Shown piece after piece: positions 41,692-48,960 of a stretch of DNA of 64,000 nucleotides. The stretch spans positions 1,240,001 to 1,304,000 of the forward strand of contig NZ_OZ244997.1 in assembly GCF_965223285.1 (NCBI RefSeq), in the 5' to 3' direction. Each line of letters starts with the position of its first letter. The stretch's first letter is position 1. The translations under genes were made by a program, and so were the position numbers. The notes beneath the pieces are model-generated. The model saw nothing but the letters and a program-made list of their open reading frames with translations. It did no database searches and had not been told where the DNA came from. Origin of the DNA: Leptofilum sp965223285. Its GTDB lineage: Bacteria > Chloroflexota > Anaerolineae > Promineifilales > Promineifilaceae.

Positions 41692-43050
41692 TTATCCTTC
41701 CAGCGCACCTAAAATTGTTGGCAATAGCTGCATCTTACGTGACACAACGCCATTGGCGTTCAGCGAGCCGTCTTCCCGCCGCGGATACGGCAAGCCCTCC
41801 AATGCCGGTACGTCATTTGTGATCAGCAAGCGGCTGCCGCGCCGCACCACATCTGTCACCATCAGCATGGCAAAGTCTAGGTTGTTCTTCTCTCGTTGTT
41901 CTTTGAGCGCGTTGCCTAAGGCATCCATATATTCACTAAGCTGGCTTCGATTGGTGACCTCTACCTGTGAGATACCAAACTTCAGACCGGCTGCTTCATA
42001 CTGCTTAAAGTCGGCGTTTACAATTTCATCTGGCGTGCGCGAAGCCAACCCTGCACCAGCTTGTAGCACCTGATCGCCAAACGATTGCACCGTTTCGCCA
42101 GCCAGAGGTGAGTTGCCCACTTTCGCCCAGCGCAGCAGCCGTTCGGCCGCTTCGTGGTCCCGGTCGGTTGTGGTGGGCGAATTGAGGATGAGTGTATCTG
42201 ACATGATGCCTGCCAGCAGCAGCCCGGCCAATGCTGGGGGCGCACTCAGGCCGGCTTCGTTAATGCGTTCACTAACCAGGGTGCAGGTGCTGCCCACAAC
42301 GTCAATGGTAAAGCGAATGGGGGTGCGGGTCGGGGCATTATCCAGCCGATGATGGTCTAACACTTCGATGAGATCGGCTTCATCCAGCGCGCCAAGGGCC
42401 TGTCCGATCTCATTGTGGTCTACCAAAATGAGGCGATACCGTGGTGGGTTCAGCGCATCTCGCTGGCGGCAAATTCCCTGGTAATGACCCTCTTCGTCTA
42501 CCACCCAAAATTCTGAGCGTTCTTCATGCAAAATGCGAGACAGCACGTCTCGGATGCGATTGCTGGCCACAAATCTAGGCACGCTGGTATCGCACGCTTC
42601 GGAACACGGCCGTTCCATAATTTCGGCAATACGCATCTCTTCTCGCCGGGGATGCGCCCCTACAGACTCTTTCAAGAAGCGGAACAGGCTTAATACCGTC
42701 ACCAGTCCATAGGGTGTGCCATCCTCATTAACGACGGGCGCGATGCCGCCAGTGCGGTTGGCAATGGCCCACACATCCCGCAAAGGGCGGTCTGGCGTTG
42801 TGGTATTAAAGCGGTACGCTACGTTTTCAAACCGGGGAGAAGCATCGGGCAGCAACACGGGTGGCTCTAATTTGAGCCTTTCTAATACCCAGGCGGTTTG
42901 TGGGTTTAAGTGCCCTGCTCTGGCGGCAACAATCTCTTCGCCGGTTTGGTTTCGCAGCAGCCAGGCATACCCCATAGCGGCTGCAATTGAATCGGTGTCG
43001 GGATTAATATGCCCAATGACATAAGTTCCGCTTGTTTTCTTGGCCATCAT
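41692..43050 (-). CDS. Family II manganese-dependent inorganic pyrophosphatase with CBS domains
   Basis: A 452-residue enzyme that hydrolyses pyrophosphate. The DHH domain carries IGHINPDTDSIAAAMGY and VLDHHRLDNAPT; the DHHA2 domain ends with VVSRKMQLLPTILGAL, the substrate-binding SRK motif. Between DHH motifs there is an inserted CBS pair (GIAPVVNEDGTPYGLVTV; FWVVDEEGHYQGI), as in regulated CBS-PPases that respond to adenine nucleotides. Cytoplasmic. Leader hairpins lie upstream and the WYL regulator gene follows. Confidence 0.95.
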   Translation of the reverse strand: MMAKKTSGTYVIGHINPDTDSIAAAMGYAWLLRNQTGEEIVAARAGHLNPQTAWVLERLKLEPPVLLPDASPRFENVAYRFNTTTPDRPLRDVWAIANRTGGIAPVVNEDGTPYGLVTVLSLFRFLKESVGAHPRREEMRIAEIMERPCSEACDTSVPRFVASNRIRDVLSRILHEERSEFWVVDEEGHYQGICRQRDALNPPRYRLILVDHNEIGQALGALDEADLIEVLDHHRLDNAPTRTPIRFTIDVVGSTCTLVSERINEAGLSAPPALAGLLLAGIMSDTLILNSPTTTDRDHEAAERLLRWAKVGNSPLAGETVQSFGDQVLQAGAGLASRTPDEIVNADFKQYEAAGLKFGISQVEVTNRSQLSEYMDALGNALKEQREKNNLDFAMLMVTDVVRRGSRLLITNDVPALEGLPYPRREDGSLNANGVVSRKMQLLPTILGALEG

Positions 43051-43087
43051 ATTTCTCTCTTCAAGATTATCTGTAAATCCTGCTTAG

Positions 43088-43281
43088 GGCTTGACCGTTT
43101 TTAACTTTTGAGTTTCGGTAAATGGTCAAGCCTTGGGGTTCGTTTTCTGAAACAAAAGTTATCTGTGAACGAACCCTTACTGTTTGTTGGTGGAATTCAT
43201 CTTTGGGAATGTGGGTGGTAGGCTGTGAAGGTCGATGGTTTGTGATTGGCAGGTCAATTCTGGAAAGCCAAATGCCAATCA
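43088..43281 (-). promoter_or_regulatory. Structured leader of the pyrophosphatase-WYL operon
   Basis: Three perfect inverted repeats before the pyrophosphatase: 43243-43250 with 43274-43281 (8 bp, TGATTGGC), 43136-43144 with 43168-43176 (9 bp, GGGTTCGTT), and 43088-43096 with 43124-43132 (9 bp, GGCTTGACC). The loops of the last two contain complementary 9-mers, TAACTTTTG (43102-43110) and CAAAAGTTA (43153-43161). Outside them (43177-43242 and 43282-43479) nothing else is seen. Confidence 0.5.
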
Positions 43282-43479
43282 GTTAACCAGCGGGATTATA
43301 GGGATGGTTCCTGTCAAATTCTCTTTCGTATTCTGTTTATAGACGGAATGTGTACTGTGAGTTGATATTTATCACTATTGTCCAGCTAAAATTTGGATTA
43401 TGATGAATTATAGGCGTTGTGTGCTTTGATGTCGCCTTGTCGCAGTGTGGGCAGCGGCGGGTGGTGCAGGAGGCAATTC

Positions 43480-44349
43480 ATGTTCAGGCGTATTGGTATT
43501 TTACTGGCCACATTTATTCTGGCAACGGCCGTTCTTAGCAGTGTCGTATGGGCAGAAACGGCCGTGCCTCTAGAAGACAGTTTGTTGTATTTACCGTTGG
43601 TTGTCAAACCAGTGCAGCCGTCACAAATTCTTAGCTTTACCGCAAACGTTCCCATTGCCAACCCTGGGGATACGATTACCCTTAGTTGGGATACTAGCAA
43701 TGCGACGGCCGTAACCTTGTACCATCTGTTTGGCGGGGTGTTGAGCACCTTTTGGTCAGTAGAACCGACGGGGAGTATGACATACACAATTAGCAGCAGC
43801 AGTCGAAATAGTGAATCCTTTATGCTTTATGCCGGCAACGATGATTTTCCGTACGCATCAGCTTCCCTCACCGTGCCCTTGACCTGCCCGTTTGCCTGGT
43901 TCTTCACGCCAGAACCAACGATTTGTGCGCAGGATGCCGTGCTGCACTCTGCCTCAGCAGAGCAGCAGTTTGAGCACGGAATGATGATCTGGATTGGCGA
44001 AGAGGATCGCATTTATGTATTGTTTGATGATACCGATTACACAGATGGTTGGAATGCCTATGAAGATGCGTGGCAGGAGGGCGATCCGGTGGATGATCCT
44101 TCTATTGTGCCGCCACCCGGTTTTTACCAACCGCAGCGGGGCTTTGGGCTGGTGTGGCGTGGGCAGCCTTTGGTACGAGAGCGGCTTGGCTGGGCTTTGG
44201 CACCAGAGGTTGGCGGCGATACGGCCGTACAGCGCACCTCTTACTTCAAATACAACCATATTTATCTGAAGGCACTGGACAACAATATCTGGCATTTGCT
44301 GCCTGAACGCAGCGACTGGGAAAAGTTCACGCCAGATTCAGTTCAGTAA
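43480..44349 (+). CDS. Secreted protein with Ig-like and LGFP-like C-terminal region
   Basis: A 289-residue exported protein. Signal peptide (FRRIGILLATFILATAVLSS), then the sequence YLPLVVKP, an Ig-like beta domain (FTANVPIANPGDTITLSWD) and a C-terminal part (HGMMIWIGEEDRIYVLFDD; GFYQPQRGFGLVWRG; RERLGWAL) resembling cell-wall-associated LGFP-like repeats in Chloroflexota proteins. No catalytic motif. AGGAGG six bases before ATG 43480 fixes the start. It seems to be a surface protein. Confidence 0.75.
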   Translation: MFRRIGILLATFILATAVLSSVVWAETAVPLEDSLLYLPLVVKPVQPSQILSFTANVPIANPGDTITLSWDTSNATAVTLYHLFGGVLSTFWSVEPTGSMTYTISSSSRNSESFMLYAGNDDFPYASASLTVPLTCPFAWFFTPEPTICAQDAVLHSASAEQQFEHGMMIWIGEEDRIYVLFDDTDYTDGWNAYEDAWQEGDPVDDPSIVPPPGFYQPQRGFGLVWRGQPLVRERLGWALAPEVGGDTAVQRTSYFKYNHIYLKALDNNIWHLLPERSDWEKFTPDSVQ

Positions 44350-44407
44350 AGAATTGTTACCCAACTTACTCCACAATTTATGACAATCAGCACGTTTTCG
44401 TTATGAA

Positions 44408-44426
44408 ATTTGTCACTACGACAAAT
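44408..44426 (+). promoter_or_regulatory. Palindromic operator-like site
   Basis: ATTTGTC-ACTAC-GACAAAT is a perfect palindrome with 7-bp arms, 67 bases before ATG 44493. It has the form of a regulator-binding site; the protein is unknown. Confidence 0.35.
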
Positions 44427-44492
44427 AAAGAGGCCGACCATACTTGAGGCCTGACGAATTATCATGTGAAAGTAGTACAAGGAGGCGCGCCC

Positions 44493-44876
44493 ATGAATCT
44501 GGAACAAGCAAAAACAGCCATGCGAATTGCCTGGAAAATGTCGTTGGTTTCCATTTTGGTAACCGTTATGCTGACGTTTGTATATGCCAGCGGTGGATCG
44601 TTGGCGCAGGTAGATTGGTGGAACTGGGTAGACATTGTATTGATGCTGGCTTTGACCTATGGTGTTTACAAGAAGCATCGCGCCAGCACGGTCCTGCTTT
44701 TTGTCTACTATGTAGTTAGCAAGATTTATTTCTGGATTGTGTATGGGGTTTTCCTGGGTATCCCGATTGCGGCCGTTTTTGCATATTTCTTCTTCCGGGG
44801 TGTTCAGGGTGCAATTGCTTACCACCGGTTAAACAACGGGCCTGAAGAGGATACGGCCGTTAATTACTCCATCTAA
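44493..44876 (+). CDS. Small membrane protein of unknown function
   Basis: A 127-residue protein with four likely membrane segments (about 13-33, 45-60, 65-85, 88-105). No recognisable domain. AAGGAGG before ATG 44493 is ideal. Its stop codon is the first three bases of the structured repeat copy 1. Confidence 0.75.
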   Translation: MNLEQAKTAMRIAWKMSLVSILVTVMLTFVYASGGSLAQVDWWNWVDIVLMLALTYGVYKKHRASTVLLFVYYVVSKIYFWIVYGVFLGIPIAAVFAYFFFRGVQGAIAYHRLNNGPEEDTAVNYSI

Positions 44877-44984
44877 GTAGCCGTTTGCAATTAACCTGAC
44901 GGTTTCAGAACCGAAGAACGGCTACTTTAAGCCTATTCGCCAATTCCAAGCTGTGGAACAGCCATTATTCTGCGAATGGGCACT
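44874..44984 (+). repeat. Structured intergenic repeat, copy 1
   Basis: About 111 bases, closely related to 55617-55724; the last 44 bases are identical. It contains AGTAGCCGTT (44877-44886) pairing with AACGGCTACT, an inner CGGTT/AACCG hairpin, and a second domain where GCTGT-GGA-ACAGC is enclosed by a longer pair ending GCGAATGGGC. It lies at the 3' end of the membrane protein gene. Confidence 0.8.
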
Positions 44985-45009
44985 AATCGTTACCGCATCC
45001 CAAAATGAA

Positions 45010-45033
45010 AGAGGACACCGGCCGGTGTCCTCT
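45010..45033. terminator. 24-bp perfect palindrome, terminator
   Basis: AGAGGACACCGG (45010-45021) joined directly to its complement (45022-45033), followed by ATTTGAT. It separates convergent genes and could terminate both. Confidence 0.65.
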
Positions 45034-45058
45034 ATTTGATCAGGCCGAAATAGTTGGG

Positions 45059-45307
45059 TTAGTTGGCAAACAGAATGTCCAAAAATGTCCCTAAATCATC
45101 CTTGCCTTCCAATATTTTCAGGTTGAATACTTCTGTAAAGCCGCAGTGGTGGCATGAAACAAAGGCGTACCGATAGGGTTGAATTTCCAGAAACCGTGAA
45201 ATACCCGTTCCCGCCATCGACAATTTTTCCACGTGGGCACCGCTGCTTTTACAATGGCTACACACAAACTCGTCGGCCAATAATTTTTCTACATTTGCTT
45301 TGCTCAT
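45059..45307 (-). CDS. Zinc-ribbon protein
   Basis: An 82-residue protein with two CxxC pairs, FVCSHCKSSG and FVSCHHCGFTEVF, forming a zinc ribbon of the COG3478 type (predicted nucleic-acid-binding protein). No other domain. GGAG lies just before ATG 45307; the frame opens upstream at a non-preferred codon. Confidence 0.82.
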   Translation of the reverse strand: MSKANVEKLLADEFVCSHCKSSGAHVEKLSMAGTGISRFLEIQPYRYAFVSCHHCGFTEVFNLKILEGKDDLGTFLDILFAN

Positions 45308-45414
45308 CACACACTCCGTTTGCAAATTATTACGCTAAATCTTGAAGACCTTTACGTCGGATTGACAAAAATGTTGTAGATTTGCTAGTCGGGTCTGTAA
45401 CAAAATTCACATTG

Positions 45415-45442
45415 TTGCTTTCGCTTTGGAATTTGTTACACT
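45415..45442 (+). promoter_or_regulatory. Possible promoter of the small RNA
   Basis: TTGCTT (45415-45420), a 16-base spacer and TACACT (45437-45442). The match is moderate. The region is flanked by a near-perfect inverted repeat GTAACAAAATT / AATTTGTTAC, which may be an operator. Confidence 0.35.
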
Positions 45443-45445
45443 GTA

Positions 45446-45505
45446 CTCGGCTCCCCCCCGAGAGATGCCCTTTGAGCACCTGCTCATGGGGCATCTCATT
45501 TTTTT
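45446..45505 (+). ncRNA. Candidate small RNA with a C-rich loop and strong terminator
   Basis: Hairpin 1 is CTCGG (45446-45450), loop CTCCCCC, CCGAG (45458-45462). It is followed by GAGATGCCC (45462-45470) pairing with GGGCATCTC (45489-45497), with an inner TGAGCA-CC-TGCTCA stem, then seven T (45499-45505). No plus-strand gene ends here, so the terminator implies a short transcript of about 60 bases. A C-rich loop could pair with Shine-Dalgarno sequences. Confidence 0.5.
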
Positions 45506-45516
45506 AATATGCTCGC

Positions 45517-46779
45517 TTAGGTAACCACGTTTTCTACCAGACCATAACGCTCGTACAGCTTATTTTCCACGACGTGCCGCAGTCGAAGCATTGCTTCGTA
45601 AATGTCGGTAAAGCTAGTGTAAATGGGGGCTATACCCAGCCGAATGTTGTCTGGTTTGCGGAAGTCTGGAATGACGTGCATGTCGTTGATGAGTGCCTGG
45701 CTATTGCGCCAGCCGTCATTGTGCCCCAGCGAGACGTGCGATCCCCGCTGTGCCGCCTCTGCGGGCGAGTTGAGCCGAAAACCAAGCGGAGCCAGCCATT
45801 CACGCCACAGGGCAATCAGGTAGTTAGTTTGCCGCACCGATTTCTCTCGTAAGTTATCCATGCCAGCCTCCAGTAGCAAATCCACACCCGGCTCAATCAA
45901 TGCCGTTGACAGAATGGGTGGCGTACCGGTGAGGAAGTGGCGCAATCCCGCATCGCGTTGATAATCCAGCGCAAACTCAAAAATTTGCTCATGTCCCATC
46001 CAGCCCGTGATGGGATTGCCCAGTTTACTTTGCCATTCCCGCTGGATGTACAAAAAGGCGGGCGAGCCGGGGCCGCCGTTGAGATATTTATAGGTGCAGC
46101 CGACGGCCAGCGGCACATTGGCGGCTTGCAAATTGGCGGGCACGGAGCCGACGGAGTGGCTCATGTCCCATAACATCATTGCCCCGGCGTTGTGTGCGAG
46201 CTGGGTGATGGCTGCTATGTCATACGTGTAGCTGCTCTTAAAAACTGTGTGGCTGAGGGCAACCAGGGCGGTGTCGTCGTCAATGGCAGCGGCTAACGCT
46301 TCTACAGGGCCGTGAATGCCGTCTGAGGGGATGATTTGTAGCTGCAACGGCCGTCTCGCCAGCCGCGTTACTCCGTGCAAAATGTACAGGTCCGAGGGAA
46401 AGTTAAGGTCGTCAGTGATGATTTTGGAACGGCCGTTGTTGTAATTCACAGCCGCCAGAGCCAGCTTGAATAGGTTAATTGATGTTGAATCAGCCACTAT
46501 CACCTCATCTGCATCTGCGCCGATGAGCTGGCCAATTTTGCCACCAATCTGGGCCTGTAAATCCATCCAGCCTTCATTCCAGCCCCGAATGAGCTGCTGC
46601 CCCCATTGCCGTTCCACCAGATCAACTGCTGCACTTTTGCTACTTTTGAGCAGTCGTCCCAACGAATTACCATCCAGGTAAATTAAATCCGGGTCGTCGA
46701 TGACAAATTGATCGCGAAAATGAGCAAGTGGGTCTTGGGCATCTAGCTGTTGTGCGTAAGCAAAGTCGGTAATCGGCAT
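45517..46779 (-). CDS. kynU: Kynureninase
   Basis: A 420-residue PLP enzyme. It cleaves kynurenine to anthranilate and alanine in tryptophan breakdown (or 3-hydroxykynurenine in quinolinate synthesis). Family text: IYLDGNSLGRL, WNEGWMDL, DDLNFPSDLYI, WDMSHSVGSVPANL, and the PLP-binding Lys in GCTYKYLNGGPGSPAF (about 228). The C-terminus has RGSHVSLGH and DFRKPDNIRLGIAPIYTSF. AAGGA precedes the ATG. No other pathway gene is close by. Confidence 0.96.
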   Translation of the reverse strand: MPITDFAYAQQLDAQDPLAHFRDQFVIDDPDLIYLDGNSLGRLLKSSKSAAVDLVERQWGQQLIRGWNEGWMDLQAQIGGKIGQLIGADADEVIVADSTSINLFKLALAAVNYNNGRSKIITDDLNFPSDLYILHGVTRLARRPLQLQIIPSDGIHGPVEALAAAIDDDTALVALSHTVFKSSYTYDIAAITQLAHNAGAMMLWDMSHSVGSVPANLQAANVPLAVGCTYKYLNGGPGSPAFLYIQREWQSKLGNPITGWMGHEQIFEFALDYQRDAGLRHFLTGTPPILSTALIEPGVDLLLEAGMDNLREKSVRQTNYLIALWREWLAPLGFRLNSPAEAAQRGSHVSLGHNDGWRNSQALINDMHVIPDFRKPDNIRLGIAPIYTSFTDIYEAMLRLRHVVENKLYERYGLVENVVT

Positions 46780-47006
46780 TGGAGTTCCTTCAATATATCA
46801 ATATCATGTTTTGGTAAGCAATCTTAGCCCAAGATGGTACAGCTAACGAACATAGCTGCCTAACCTGCCGGGTCTTTCCTGCCCGATTGACCAGTACCCA
46901 AAACGGCCGTTTTCCGCCATACTTACCCCTCATTTTGTTAATTTGCCGTAGAGGACACAGATGTTTTAGAGATTTTCTCCTCTGCGTTAAATTTCTGGAG
47001 GATTTT

Positions 47007-48953
47007 ATGGGTTTTCACGGTGGCGGTTGGTGGGCTTACATTTCACACGATGAAAAGCAAGAGCGTCCTGCAATTACGCGGGAACTTTTGTGGCGCGTGT
47101 GGGAATTTGCCCAACCGTATCGCCTCAAAATCATCTTTTTGTTGCTGACAATTCTGTTTATCACTGGCTTGTCATTGGTTTCGCCACTGTTGGTGCGTTC
47201 ATTAATCGACGACGCAATTCCCAACGAAGATTATCGGCTGTTAACCTTGTTGGCGGTTGGTATGGTTGCCATTCCCATCGTTAATGGGGGGATTGGGGTA
47301 TTCCAGCGGAGCCTCAACTCCCAAATTGGTGAGGGGGTCATTTATGATCTGCGCCGCGCCTTGTATGAGCATATGCAGCGCATGTCGCTGCGCTTCTTCA
47401 CGCAGTCTCGTACTGGCGAGCTCATGTCTCGCCTGAACAACGATGTGATTGGGGCGCAGCGGGCCATCAGCGACACCATCGTGACGATTATTTCTAATAT
47501 CGTCTCGCTGGTTGGCACGTTGGCAATTTTGCTCACGCTGGAATGGCGGCTGACGCTGCTGGGGCTGGCCATCTTGCCCCTGTTTGTGCTGCCTGCACGG
47601 CGCGTGGGGCGCATTTTGCGCGATTTGCGGCGCAAATCTCTGGAAATTAGCGCAGAGATGAACGCCACGATGAACGAAACGCTCAACGTGAGTGGTGCGT
47701 TGCTGGTGAAGTTGTTTGGTCGCCAGGAGCGGGAAATGACACGATTTGCCGACGATGCGGCTGAAGTTCGGGATATTGGGGTACGTTCAGCCGTTATTGG
47801 CCGCTGGTTTTTTATGATGTTGAGCATTATTGGGGCGGTGGGAACGGCCGTTGTTTACTGGGTCGGTGGTTATCTGGTGCTGGAAGATGCGTTCACCATT
47901 GGCACCATCGTGGCCTTTGGCAGCTACCTTTCCCAGCTTTACGGCCCGCTCATGGCCCTGACCAATGCGCCAGTGGAGTTTGCCCAGAGCATGGTGAGCT
48001 TCGAGCGCGTGTTTGAAGCGTTGGACATTCCCGTGGAGATTGATGAGAAACCAACCGCAAAACGATTGGAGCAGGTAAACGGCCGTATCCAATTCCAAAA
48101 TGTTTTCTTTAGCTACAGCAGTGAGGATCACGCTGGCGGTTTGCAGGAAGTTGCCCGCTTTAGCTGGCGGGGTGGCGGCGCAGCGCACCTCAAACGGGGG
48201 AAAGCCAAAGAAAACGGCGAGGCAATCGAGAACGGCAAGGCCGCGGCCTCAGAGCAGCGGTGGGCATTGCAAAACGTCAATTTTAGCATTGAGCCAGGGG
48301 AGTTGGTTGCCCTGGTTGGCCCCAGCGGTGCGGGCAAGACGACTATTACTTACCTTATTCCGCGACTGTATGACCCCACGGACGGCCGTATCACCGTAGA
48401 CAACCAAGACCTGCGTGACGTGACCCTAAAAACCCTCGCCGACAACATTGGCATGGTCACGCAAGAATCCTACCTCTTTTACGATACCATCCGGGCGAAC
48501 CTGCTTTATGCCCGCCCCGACGCCACTGATGAGCAAATGATTGCTGCTGCCAAAGCCGCCAACATCCACGACTTTATTGCCCAACTGCCCGACGGCTACG
48601 ATACGGTTGTGGGCGAACGTGGCTACCGCCTCAGCGGGGGCGAACGCCAGCGTATTGCCATTGCCCGCGTGGTGCTAAAAGACCCACGCATTTTGGTGTT
48701 GGATGAAGCCACCTCTCATCTAGATTCACTCTCTGAAGCATTAATTCAAGAAGCGTTGGGCAAAGTAATGCAGGGACGGAGTAGTCTGGTGATTGCTCAT
48801 CGGTTGTCTACCATTTTGGCTGCGGATAAAATCCTGGTTATGGAAAAAGGCCAACTTGTGGAGCAGGGCAAGCATGATGACCTGCTCGCACGGGGTGGTT
48901 TGTATACTAATCTTTACGAGACGCAGTTTAAGCAAGCCGAAACTTTGAAGTGA
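47007..48953 (+). CDS. ABC exporter (fused membrane and ATPase domains)
   Basis: A 648-residue half-transporter: a six-span membrane domain (residues about 40-340) and a nucleotide-binding domain with Walker A GPSGAGKTT, signature LSGGERQRIAIARV, Walker B ILVLDEATSHLD and H-loop VIAHRLSTI. It resembles lipid or multidrug exporters of the MsbA/BmrA type. The ATPase domain has a low-complexity insert of about 35-40 residues (around 372-412) before the Walker A strand. GGAGG precedes ATG 47007. The GT39-like gene follows after 7 bases, so they may work together. Confidence 0.92.
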   Translation: MGFHGGGWWAYISHDEKQERPAITRELLWRVWEFAQPYRLKIIFLLLTILFITGLSLVSPLLVRSLIDDAIPNEDYRLLTLLAVGMVAIPIVNGGIGVFQRSLNSQIGEGVIYDLRRALYEHMQRMSLRFFTQSRTGELMSRLNNDVIGAQRAISDTIVTIISNIVSLVGTLAILLTLEWRLTLLGLAILPLFVLPARRVGRILRDLRRKSLEISAEMNATMNETLNVSGALLVKLFGRQEREMTRFADDAAEVRDIGVRSAVIGRWFFMMLSIIGAVGTAVVYWVGGYLVLEDAFTIGTIVAFGSYLSQLYGPLMALTNAPVEFAQSMVSFERVFEALDIPVEIDEKPTAKRLEQVNGRIQFQNVFFSYSSEDHAGGLQEVARFSWRGGGAAHLKRGKAKENGEAIENGKAAASEQRWALQNVNFSIEPGELVALVGPSGAGKTTITYLIPRLYDPTDGRITVDNQDLRDVTLKTLADNIGMVTQESYLFYDTIRANLLYARPDATDEQMIAAAKAANIHDFIAQLPDGYDTVVGERGYRLSGGERQRIAIARVVLKDPRILVLDEATSHLDSLSEALIQEALGKVMQGRSSLVIAHRLSTILAADKILVMEKGQLVEQGKHDDLLARGGLYTNLYETQFKQAETLK

Positions 48954-48960
48954 CCAGCGT

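Noticed and set aside
43295..43317. TTGACA and TATAAT on the minus strand before the pyrophosphatase leader
   Set aside because: The two boxes are only 11 bases apart, too close for a normal promoter. Either one alone may still be used.
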